Source: Stenocarpella maydis
Lineage: Eukaryota > Ascomycota > Sordariomycetes > Diaporthales > Diaporthaceae
DNA length: 64,000 nucleotides
Assembly: GCA_002270565.1 (NCBI GenBank)
Contig: NQMI01000048.1
Location: forward strand, 190,684-254,683
Direction of reading: 5' to 3'
Shown here: piece by piece, positions 10,654 to 21,075 of the stretch
Position numbering within the stretch: position 1 is the stretch's first letter
How the letters are laid out: every line of letters starts with the position of its first letter
Program-made: the position numbers and the translations under genes
The notes under the pieces: model-generated
Told to the model about the DNA's origin: nothing
The model's input: the letters and a program-made list of their open reading frames with translations, nothing else
Database searches by the model: none

Positions 10654-13600
10654 ATGATGCTGCTGATCATGTGGCTTCTCATGGCCTTCGGTGCTGCTTT
10701 AGGCATCGGGACCACTGGTAAGTTACAATGGAATAACCTCAAATGCAGTCTTCTTCCTTGGCCTGATCATCTTCATGTTCATGGGTTTGTTTTACTGACC
10801 TAAGATGCCTTAGAGTATGATACCGCCACCTGTTCCACCTTTGCGGCGACTTATTCGACCACATTCATCATCTCTCCCGTCACTTTTGTCAAGACTACTC
10901 CTGCCTCTACTGTCCCGTTGCCTGGAACAGATGCGTCGTTGTTAGACCTAAGCAATGTCGACCCTACGTCAATACTGTCATCTGGGGCAGATCTATCCAT
11001 TACTGTCGACGGCTACCGCATTGAAACTCGTGTCCAGTGTGGGCAGTCAGTCTCCACCATCTTTGAAACAACTTCCTGGTCAATTCTCTCAGAGACAGCT
11101 ATGAGCGGCAGTGCCCTTCACAGCCAGTTGTCAGCTACACCAAGCCTGACTGTGACCACATACCAGTCCACATCACCGAGTCTCTGCTCGCCAAGTACTG
11201 AAGTGCCACTGACCTCGTACCCGTGGTCAAGCACCGACCCAGATGTGACCACACAGTCCACCTTGGTTTCCAGTGCAGATCCTAAGTATAGCGCCACCAC
11301 CTACTACCAGTCCAGCTTCGGAGTCACAACTTACACCTCCAGGTCGCCCTCAACAGTTGACACCGCCCAATCAGCAACTGAGGCCCCCGTGAGCAGCTAT
11401 GCTACACCTATCTTAAGCACGTACTCTAAGCCTAGCTTGAGCACATGTTCCACGCTCAATCCTAGACCTCCAACTAGCATGTCGGCTTCGTCTGCAATGT
11501 CTCCTACACAATATAGGAGCTCCACGGCCACTAGTACCACGGGTGGGCTCAGCAGTGATCAATCTCCCACCAGTTATATCATGGGACCGTGGCCTACAAT
11601 CACTACAGATGTCGCCCCCCCTGGGCAGAGCCCAAGCTCCAGTCAGTCGGCAATCACATCAAGCCAGACACCCAGTGTGTGGCCGTCGACCAGTACGGTT
11701 ATCATCCCCCCTGCGCAGAGTCCGAGTAGCACCTTGTCATCCAGCATGTCGAGCCAAACTTCCAGTGTTTGGTCATCAGTCGACACGACTTTGTCTACCT
11801 CTGTCCTTCAGTCTACTCAAATCGGTACCTCCGTGGTGAGCTCGGCCCCTTGGCCTTCTTCCAGTGGCTCCCTGCTGCCAAGTTCGTCGACAGCGACCTC
11901 CTTTCTACCGAGCTTATCTGGTTCTGTCCCCTCATCGGCTACCCTTTCAAGGGTTGGATCTACGGAAGTCATCTCAGACCTCACCAGTGTGACACAGAGT
12001 CTGACTCCTTCTTCGAGTCTGAGCTCTTCGTTCTCGGCGCCCGGCGTTCCCACGGGAGCCCCAACAGCATCCCTATTGCCTCTTCCTCAGCCCTCCCCCA
12101 GTTCTTCAACGGAGGGACCACCGAAAACGCCAAATTCTTCAGCTTCCGGGGAATCGGGCAGTGCCAGTACCACAGTGATCTCTTCATTTCCGGAGATAAC
12201 CGCAACGGACACGGATATGCCTCTACCTTCGACTGTCAACCCTACACCAAGTCGTCCGTCTGATGAATCACTGGGTGATTTTACATCACATTCAGTTTCT
12301 CAGCAGCCGTCAGACACTGTACTTACCTCAGTGAGCACGACCTCTTCATCCATAACGTCGTCATTCTCTCCAACCGCCACAAGAAATGCGACAGTACCCA
12401 TGGTGGTTCCACATTACCAGTTCAGTATTGGGGATGTATCCTACTTCATCCCATTGTGCTCGGACCCACCACAGACACTCTGGTACACAGCTGGGGACGA
12501 GAAACATCGGGAGCTGCACAACTTCACCCTTACTTGTGACGGCATCCGCTGCGACTCAGGCAGCTTCTACCCATTTCCTGACGACATTCAGTTTGGAGCC
12601 TGCCAGGACACGCAAATATGTGGGATTTCATTCTGCTTTTCTAGGCGTTTTGAGTGGACTATTAACAAGACGGATGATACCATCACCTGCGACGACATGA
12701 AGCTCTTGCGGCTGCAATCTCGTGGGCCATGCCTTGACAATGAGGTTTGTTCGAATCTCACCAAGATTGCAGACAAACTCACGGGGCTTTCCAATGCAGT
12801 GGACACCGCTGGTTCAGTTGTGCAACAAGGGCTTTCAGCGGTCGGCTGTGCTGCACAGCAAGCATTCCAGCAGACCGCGGCCTATTACTTTGATAGTAAG
12901 CTAGATTCCACCCATCACCACCTGCATAGCCCCGGTTCCTTGGTCATTACGGCCAGCTGACATCTTCAATTAGTGGCACAGAAACAGCTGGATGTGATCC
13001 AAAAAGACATCGAGATGGTCAAGATGATCTTACATTCCTTGTTCGACTTGAACACCGGAGTAACACACCCCGTCCAGCAATGGATCGAACAAAACGACGA
13101 AGCATTTCAGGAACTTGTGTGCTACATCGATAATGATGGCAGCCGCATCTGGCGGGCTGTAATGAAGCACTCAAGTCTGCATGCAGGCCTCAATGCCCTC
13201 AACTCCATGAACAGCATCATCAACGAGAACCTGATATTGGTTATCATCGAGATCGTTCTCACAAATCTGATTCAGAATCTTTATGATGAGTACGCAGCCT
13301 ACATCACCAGCGCGGGGCACATCATCCAAGGTTGGACACAGGCATGGCGGCTGTGTATTACCAAGTGGGATAGTCAGAGCATCCAGGACCGCGAAGAAGA
13401 GCCCGACGAGGATGACGAGGATGACTGGCTCCCTCGGTATCAAATAGTCACTAAGCCTGATGCCAGTATCTCGGCCCTGCGTGGGGTGGAGCGTGCCCTG
13501 GCTGCTGAAGGCTGGGAGTCTGCCCCTGATGGTCTTGTTGCGAAGCAATACGTCGCGGATCTCAACATCATGCAAGCACTGCTGCCGAATACCATGCCAT

Positions 13601-16400
13601 TCATTGATGAGACGTTCAGATTCGTCTGGGACGGGCCTAGCGACAAGTCGGAGCCGATTACAGGCAACAAGTTGAGATCTGCGCAATCCGACCTGGACTT
13701 TGAGCACTATGCTTCCCGTCGTACTCGGCGGAGCTCGGATCCCGGAGACGTGCCCGCTCGGGGCGTTCCTGGCTGGAACTCGAGCTCTGAAGACGTGCCT
13801 ATCCGGAATAGTTACAAGCAGCGCCAGGTTGACTTTGACCCATCCATTTGGCCAGCCCCGACTGGCTCGGATCGGATGCCAGCGTCATTTTACAGAAACC
13901 TCAAGCTACTCTCACAGCAGAAGGGACAGGACCCTGCATCGTACAACTACTACACCTATGCGGAACCCCGTGGCCAAGACTCGTGGATCATCATAATTGA
14001 TACTGGCTTTGACATGACGCACCCGGTATGTATATTGCAACAGCCCCTGCCAGAAACATTATACATCTCAACACGACGCTGACACAGCTACTAGCAGTTG
14101 GCTGCTACAGGTCGGAAGATAATCACACGTGTGATACCCAACGAATTTACCCTTCCAAAATTGAGGCCAGAGTTCGTCAAGCAAGGGTGGAAGTATGCAA
14201 ACGAGGTTATTGATGATGACCTGCCGAAGATGTTCCCGAGAGGTCATGGCACTGGAGGCAAGTCACAACACTCATATCAGGCGAATGGCCCAACACCTTG
14301 GGATCCTAGAGTCGACTAACTTGTGTGTTGGGATTTAGTCGCTTGCATGGCCGGTGCTGTTGATTTCGGCGTGGCATCCCGTGCAAATCTATTCCTTATC
14401 AAGGCAGAGAACTACTATGTCAACGAGCTTACAGGGCAGAAAGATGAGCCGATTCCTGGTTTTCAAGGGCCAGCAGCCATTGAAGCAGTGAAGATGGTTA
14501 TGTCGGCCATGGGTTCAGACATACCTGAGGATCGGGCCGTGTTGAGTCTCAGCGTGGGTGCGTACCCCCCCTCCCCTTTTGGTGAAACTTGATGTCGATT
14601 TACTCAGAGTTCTACGTTCAGGTTTTCCGATGGACTCATTTCACGGAGGAGTCTTGCAAAAGTTCATCAAGTGGATGGACCAGTACGGTGTGGTGGTGGT
14701 GGTAACCGCAGGAAACGAGGGCTACGATCGCAGGACAGGGAAGGCCCGGAACAGCCAGGCTGATTTGGCGCCCGAAGGGTATGTGACAGACGAGAGTCCT
14801 GTCATCGTTGTTGGTGCTACATATTACGATGGATCTATTGCGGAATTCACAACGCCACCTGGATACTGGGAGTACTACGGCTCTGATTCCGATCCTCTGA
14901 GAGGGACTGATGGCTCAAGATCGTCGTCTCCTGGTTCCCCGGGCTCCTCTGATGATGGCAACGACCCTTCGAGTAAGTATAGAGCTTCTCCTACTACATT
15001 TCCCTGACCCTTCTGCTCTATAATGTACCGGAATGTATCACTCCAAGACCCGTAGCCGGTTGACTAACAAGTAGCAGTCTCGATTTGGGCCCAAGGGGTG
15101 GACGTCTACACTTGCAACGCGAAGACAGCAGACGCTCGTATGGGTTTCCGCGACGGCACAAGCTTCTCAGGACCACACGTGGTGAGTTTTCCCGTCCCAA
15201 GCTAAGCCAGAGGCCACATGAATGGAACCAGGTTGCTAATGACGGCCTCACCTTATCTAGGCCGGCCTCGCTGCGTATATGCTGTCGTATCCATGGCCGG
15301 ATGGCCAGAACCCCTTCCTCCCCTTGGCTGTCGGTGAATCCATCGGCCGGCGCATGAAGATAATGCTTGCCGACACCTATGCCTATGAGCGCCTTCCACG
15401 AGACAAGCTCATCGGCAAGGCCGTGGCAAAGATCAAGAAGAACAACCCGGACCATGATTTCCCGTGGGCGGTGCCGGCCAGGGTCAACGTCGCGTACAAC
15501 ATGGCCTACGGCGATCAGAAGTGCAAGAACGTCGAGGGCTTTCCCAACCTGAAGCGTGATGGGAACTCGTGCCCCGTTCCTGGCAGCGGTGGCGCAGATG
15601 GCGAGTCAACCGGCAGCATCTTCTTCACCGACAAGCCGACCTACATGCCAAGCGACTGGACTGGTTTCTCGACAGCGACAGGGAGCATATACACCCCGAG
15701 TGATAACGAGACAGAGACGACGGAAACTCGGTCGACCTTTGCGCCCAACACTACGACCTCATGGGCGTTCAACTCTTCGACTTTCGTGACTACCACGGGG
15801 TCAGACACGATCACGGTGGTTGGGCCCTCACAAAACACGAGCTCCTCTCTCCCGGTGCCGACCCACCACTGTACAACTTCAAAGGAGATGACGACGGTTT
15901 CATGGACACTCACGATGACACACTCGGCCTCTAGCACGCCCTCTACGCCCTCAACCACCTCCTCCCGGACCAGCTCTTCACCCAGCTCCTCACCCAGCCC
16001 ACTGCCGCCAGATATCGCCGCGACCTGTCGAATGTAGTAAGTGGTAACGCCCAAGAACTCCAGATCCCCATATATCACCAAGCCATTGGGGCGCATCTGC
16101 TGACTCGCCGTGAAAAACTACAGCTACGACGGCAACCTCCACAGGTTTGAAGTCACCGACATACGCGGCGACTGGGCCCTCAAGGACGCAGGGCGCAGCA
16201 TGATGCTATGGGTCGCGACTTGTTGTTTCTTGAAGTCGTGGGAGTGGCACCCAGCCAACGCCACGGGCTGGGCGGGCATGTCGATCTGGACTGATTACCA
16301 GAGGGGTTGGAACGGGCATTTCGGCGATGCGGAATGCGTGGCGTATGCGATAATGAAGACGGGAGGGCCGAGGAATTCGTTCTGCTTCAAGGCGTCGTGA
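10654..16400 (+). CDS. Secreted Ser/Thr-rich, mucin-like subtilisin family (S8) protease, nine exons, 1,697 aa
   Basis: Exons that join in frame: 10654-10717, 10805-12895, 12974-14025, 14098-14257, 14339-14557, 14622-14972, 15078-15181, 15261-16036, 16124-16400. The order is: signal peptide (MMLLIMWLLMAFGAALG); about 450 residues of Ser/Thr/Pro-rich, probably heavily O-glycosylated sequence; a cysteine-bearing module with CSDPPQTLWY and CQDTQICGISFC; a helical, acidic spacer; then the S8 domain. The catalytic triad is complete: Asp1061 in IIIIDTGFD, His1119 in HGTGVACMAG, Ser1341 in GTSFSGPHVAG, with the oxyanion Asn in TAGNEG. A second Ser/Thr-rich stretch and a Cys/Trp-rich C-terminal module follow. 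Intron 4 (14258-14338) has a GC donor: only GC-AG splicing gives HGTGVA. The second exon has two in-frame acceptors 9 bases apart (10804, 10813). The ordinary S8 fold occupies only the last third; an extracellular or wall-associated role is inferred. Two fused genes is the alternative, but frame and splice sites argue for one. Confidence 0.75.
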
Positions 16401-17295
16401 GCGCCCCTAGCTCTGTCGGGCTTACCTGGGCCTTGGAGCCACGGAGGAGAGCTCTGTCACCAGAGGGGTTAGGTTAGGTACGGAAGTTGGGTAGGCTCCA
16501 CGCCAGCAGCTAGCCGCTGTGGGCAACTTAATTTTCCTGAGCTGTCAGGCCTGGACTTGCCTCAGGGACATGCTAGTCTGTTCTCAACAATGACAGCAAG
16601 TTTGGCGCAAAGACGTTGTTCCTTTACGCGAAAATCATGTGATGAGAGGCCGCCTAAGCGCTGCGAGATTTCCCTGCTGTCCGAGCCAGCCTTCGGACCG
16701 CCCGTGTCACCAAATTCAATGTCGTCAGACGCCTTACCAGCCCACGATTGCAACTTGAAAGCCCACTTCCGAGGTATATCGTTGGACGTTCATGACTTTT
16801 ATATTATGCGAGCGGAGCTCCCGCTTCCGCTTCCCTACTGCGTTGGGAATTATCTTGTTGATAGTAGCTTCGGCCGCCTTCGCCGACATATTACAACCTT
16901 CCAGAATTAGCTCCCATATAAACCTTCTGGCACCTCGCCCTCACTTGACGTGCCGCTTTCCTCCGCACCGCCGACAAGGCTGCCGGTCCTCTTCTTGGCT
17001 ACTCGTGAGCAACCGCCGCTCCCTGGGCGCGCCTCGCTAGCCCGCCCACCACGCGGCTGCGACGGAAAAGCGTGCTACATACCCGCTTGACCTCGCGTCC
17101 CCCTCTCTCCCCCCCGGGGGGGGGGGGTAGCTTCCATCTCTCGGCTGTCGTTGCCATCCTGTCAGACTGGCGACCTCTTCCGGGACAACCTTGGGTCCCT
17201 GCGCCGTCGCCCAGATTGTGATGGACTTCTTGACTCGTGGAGTCATTGACCAATTTGATCCCTGTGTTTGATCACGCGCTTCGTTGCTTCGAACC
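16401..17295. other. Intergenic between convergent genes
   Basis: This region holds the 3' flanks of the subtilase gene and of the minus-strand membrane-protein gene. Short open frames are not protein-like. A C6/G13 run at about 17110-17128 is the only notable sequence. Confidence 0.5.
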
Positions 17296-18664
17296 TCATC
17301 CCGCTGGACGGCGCTCAGCTGCTTTTGACTTGGCCTCCCTCAATTCCAACATGTCCGCCAACAGGAACTTCTGTTCTTCTATCTCGAGGCCGTTGGGAGG
17401 AGCGTTTCTGGACGGCGGCGCTTGGTGAGGTGCGGGTAGTTCCTGCTCGTCGCCGCGTGCATGGTATCCCTGGTTGTCGGGCAGTTCGGCCTGCGGCTTC
17501 AGTTCGGGCAGGATTGCAGGTAGAGCCTGGACTGGCTGTGCGGGTTTATATTCTCTTCCCATGGAATGACTCCGATGTGGTGCTGCATAAAAGTCATTTT
17601 CGCCCTGGACGCTCCATTCAGATGCTGGCGAATGGGCATCATACTCGGGAGGCGACCAAGGATGTCGGGCTGAGTTGGACCAAGCCGCGTTTTCGTTGGT
17701 GACGGCTGGGGGAGGCGGGATGGTCTCGTGGGGTAATATCGGCGCAGATGTCGGTTCGTGTGGCGCTGACGCTTCAGTGTAATAGTGTTGTTGGACCGGC
17801 TGATGTGTCTCATGGACGGGTTCTGCATAATACGAGGTTGGCGTGTGGGCGGGGTGAGAGATGGTGGACTGGCTTGAGCCGGCGAGATAGGGGTCGTAGT
17901 AGGCGTCGGGCGGCTTGGTTCGCTTTTCAAAACGTCCTCCGTCGACCAGGTTAACAATATCGCCGTCGACAAAATTGACCATGTTTTTGGCAACCTTCCG
18001 CTTTTGTCGCCTCCTCCACCACACCCATAGACCCATGGTGAAGATTGCGATGATTCCAAGCGCGACAGCGATTGCAACGCCGACCTTGGCGCCCGAGCCC
18101 AAGCCGGGAGGTGGATCGTCAGTGGTCGCAGTGGCGGGATTCGCAGGGCTCGAAGTGGGCGTCGATGTGGGCAATGCGGTGCCGCTCCAGGTGCTCTCCT
18201 GTCGTGATCTCGCTAGGGCAGTCCACTTCTCAGTGGTGGCACCCTCGCCAGCGACCTGGCCTGCCCTGAGATCGAACCAGCAGGGGACGTTGGTGGTGAC
18301 GTTGAGACGGACGAGCGTGGATGCGTTCTCGGGTTCGGCGTCTTGTACTTGCACTGGGGCACAGTCAGCGGGTGGCGGCGAAGGGCGAGGGCGAGGAGGT
18401 TGCAAGGGGCAAGGACGTACTCTGCGTGGGGACGCCGTTGATGCTGCAAAAGGTGTAGAGAGCAGGGGCTACAAAAGTGGATTCGTACGTGACCTTGACG
18501 GTATCGAGGTTATAGAAGGATTCGCCACCGAGGGGGTAAAGGAAGATGGTGCCATCGACGGTCTTCGCAGCAGATGAGGGAATCAAAGCGAGACTGGGCA
18601 CGAGCAATAGGCGCAAGCAAGAGAGGGAAGGGTCGTGCCGTCGCGAGGTGCACATTCCCAGCAT
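17296..18664 (-). CDS. Single-pass type I membrane protein with proline-rich cytoplasmic tail, 433 aa
   Basis: Two exons join in frame: 18664-18421 and 18353-17296, with a 67-bp intron (GTACGT donor, CTGAC branch, CCCCAG acceptor). The N-terminus has a signal peptide (hydrophobic core SCLRLLLVPSLALIPSSAA) and an extracellular part of about 170 residues with two or three cysteines and a Ser/Thr/Pro-rich stem. A transmembrane helix (VGVAIAVALGIIAIFTMGLW) follows, then basic stop-transfer residues WWRRRQKRK. The tail is Pro-, Tyr- and His-rich and probably disordered, ending in a charged helix. This plan is shared by fungal wall-stress sensors and by many uncharacterised proteins. I do not recognise a named domain, so a sensor role is only a possibility. 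A second ATG at 18655 would shorten the leader by three residues. Confidence 0.75.
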
Positions 18665-18740
18665 CGTGGAAAAGGACCGGACGGGCGAGGCGGCTTCATT
18701 GATGGCTCGGGCGTCGGGGTGTGGATCGGGACATTGGCTA

Positions 18741-18789
18741 GGGCGAGGGCGAGGGCGAGGGCGAGGGCGTGGGCGTGGGCGAGGGCGTG
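18741..18789. repeat. GGGCGA/GGGCGT hexanucleotide repeat
   Basis: About eight tandem GGGCGA or GGGCGT units lie 80-120 bases upstream of the membrane-protein start codon, in its promoter or 5' UTR. On the other strand they encode an Arg/Pro run in a spurious frame, so they should not be read as part of the protein. Confidence 0.85.
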
Positions 18790-19370
18790 AGGGACCCGGC
18801 GGCTGCTTACGAAGCGGGATGTTATTGACGACTGGACAAGTTTTGCTGCGAGCGAGGGTGAGGAGAAGGAGAAGGAGACGGAGACGACACTGACGCCGAC
18901 ACTGGCGTGGGAGAAGCAATCAGGTCAAATGGGGGACCAGACGCGATGATGCGACGGATTCGAGGTTCCAAGATGGGAATCGATCGGGGTTGGGAGACGG
19001 AGACGGAGAGAAACCAAGGGGCCAGAGCCAGGGCCAACAGGGCGGGTTTGGCGTGCCGTTCTGCCTAGTAGGTCCTACCTAGTGTGTTCACAGTAGGTAT
19101 ATGTAATCAATCAAGCGCATGTGGCAGCATGGCCAGCAGGAAACAGAGGGAGGGAGGGCGATCAGCAGCTGTGGGGACGAAAGCTGGGCCGTTGCGACCA
19201 TGCATCCCACCATGGATGTTATGTACACTACGGAGTACCTGTACAGTACTATGGTATAGCTGCTGCACCCCCCCCCTGCAGCCCTGCCTCTTCCCTTTTT
19301 TCCATTCCCCATCCTCAAATCCTCATCTTCGGGTCTTGGTCGAGTTGGTCTTGTCTGTCATCAGTCTGTC

Positions 19371-19393
19371 CACACACACACACACACACACAC
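19371..19393. repeat. (CA)11 microsatellite
   Basis: Perfect CA dinucleotide run in the intergenic region upstream of the membrane-protein gene. Confidence 0.95.
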
Positions 19394-20264
19394 CACTGTC
19401 TTACCCAACGTGCAGCGCAGGCCTCAAACCTTGCCTTGTCTCGAACCGTCTCGACCACGCAGATCCACGCCACACGCATCGTACCCCGTACTACAACAAC
19501 TGACTGACCGTCTGTCAGCCTGCCCAGGTACCTAACCTGCTCTGTCATGGTTAACCAGAGACGTGACCTCTGCCGCAGCAGTGCTACGCCGCAATCCTGA
19601 AACCAGCCAACACCCCGGCCTGCCAGCTGAGGATCATCAAGCTCCAGATCCTCACCGGCGCCTTCCCGGCCAATCACCTACGCCTTGGCCATATCTAGTT
19701 CAATAGTCTGCCCCGCACACTACTAGAACCCCTTCAACCAACTCCGAGGGAAACACTAGTGCTCGGAATGAACTGGTCTGATGAATTTGTGCTATAGAAT
19801 AGCATTCAGTTCAGCGTGTGTGTGTTTCGGCAGGGTCGCAGTATGGTGCTCTGAGGCGAATTCGGACGATTGACAATGGTCTGGATAACTTTGTATTGAA
19901 TTAAGTTGGGCTTCTGTAAGCCCTCCTTATATACCCTCCGACGTCGTCTCACCCCTGGGCACGCTGCGGTAGGCTCTGGTGCAAATTTGCAAATGCCGGA
20001 AAATTCGCCCTTCCAACACACCATCTTTGGTTCCAAGCAGCCAGCCAACCATAGCCCTAGCAATGCCCAAATTAAGTACATACAAACTTCAGAAATCAGG
20101 CTATCCAATGCACTAAGTCATATACTTTTTGGGTAAGAAATAAGGGTAATGCAGAGGTCTGAATTAAGGTGCAAATGCAGGCCAAAATAATCGACTCACG
20201 GCCACCAAACTCATCTTGCGTCACGCACGCACTGGGCGTACTTAGCGAAAATCGCCTGACTCGC

Positions 20265-20338
20265 AAGTCTAGGGTAACTCCTTGCTAGAAGTCTAGGGTA
20301 ACTCCTTACAACGAAGTCTAGGGTAACTCCTTGCACGG
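20265..20338. repeat. Three tandem copies of a 24-25 bp unit
   Basis: Units start AAGTCTAGGGTAACTCCTT at 20265, 20289 and 20314, followed by 5-6 variable bases. The 19-base core is identical in all three. It is intergenic; no function is visible. Confidence 0.9.
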
Positions 20339-21075
20339 AGTACCAACGCCCTGCTGAGCGGTTCCGTTTAACAACTGGCATCTGTTCTGTTGAGTCGCCC
20401 ATCGAGCTGTATCGTGTCGGGTATCTCATCCGACTTTACGTCTTTTGGTTTGAAAAATCACGAGTGGAAAGGCCCCTAGGCTTTCTGGCCTCTCGTGACA
20501 TGTCCTACTTGACAACCGTCTAAGTCACCCCCCATCAAATCCTTGCCCAAAACCTGTCCACGCGCATTCTGGGTGCAGATTTCCAGAAAACGGAAAACGA
20601 ATTTAACTTCCAGCTCATCTATCTACAGATAGGCAAGCCAGCAAGTCTCAAGAGGTAAAGAGGAATTTGGGTGCCCACCCACTCATCTGCGTGCCTCTAC
20701 CATTGTGCCTCTTGGTACTATACCGGTACTGCTCAGGTATTCTTGTTGCATATCGATCCGATTCACCTTTCCGATCAAGAAACCTGACATTCTCACCCGC
20801 AGGAACCGAGGATATACCGGTAGTCGCCCAACGTCCACCGACACCTGCATACATAGCACCCACTCCCACACCCGCACCCCCACAACACCAACACCCAGAA
20901 TAACCACACTCACAGGATAGCTGTTCTTCCTCTCCTCGGTATTTCGAAGTATGCCAAACACTCTCACGATGGTGACAGGCAGTATATTCAGGATGCTGCT
21001 AAGGCACGTCTCAGATCGTGTGACAAGGTCTAGACGTAACATCAGAATCAAGAGACATCAGCGACTTCAAACCCA

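Larger units (their letters stand above)
18790..21075. other. Long intergenic region with simple repeats
   Basis: No convincing gene is present. Contents: GA-rich runs at about 18850-18890, a (CA)11 microsatellite at 19371-19393, C-runs near 19267, and a three-copy 24-25 bp tandem repeat at 20265-20338. The left part is the promoter of the membrane-protein gene, and the right end is the 3' flank of the beta-galactosidase gene. Confidence 0.5.

Noticed and set aside
18365..18919. Arg/Pro-rich N-terminal extension of the membrane-protein frame
   Set aside because: It arises from the GGGCGA hexanucleotide repeat; the signal peptide and normal composition start at the ATG at 18664.
20265..20338. 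Possible interstitial telomere repeat (TAGGGTAA words)
   Set aside because: The unit is 24-25 bp with only one TAGGG per copy, not a TTAGGG array.
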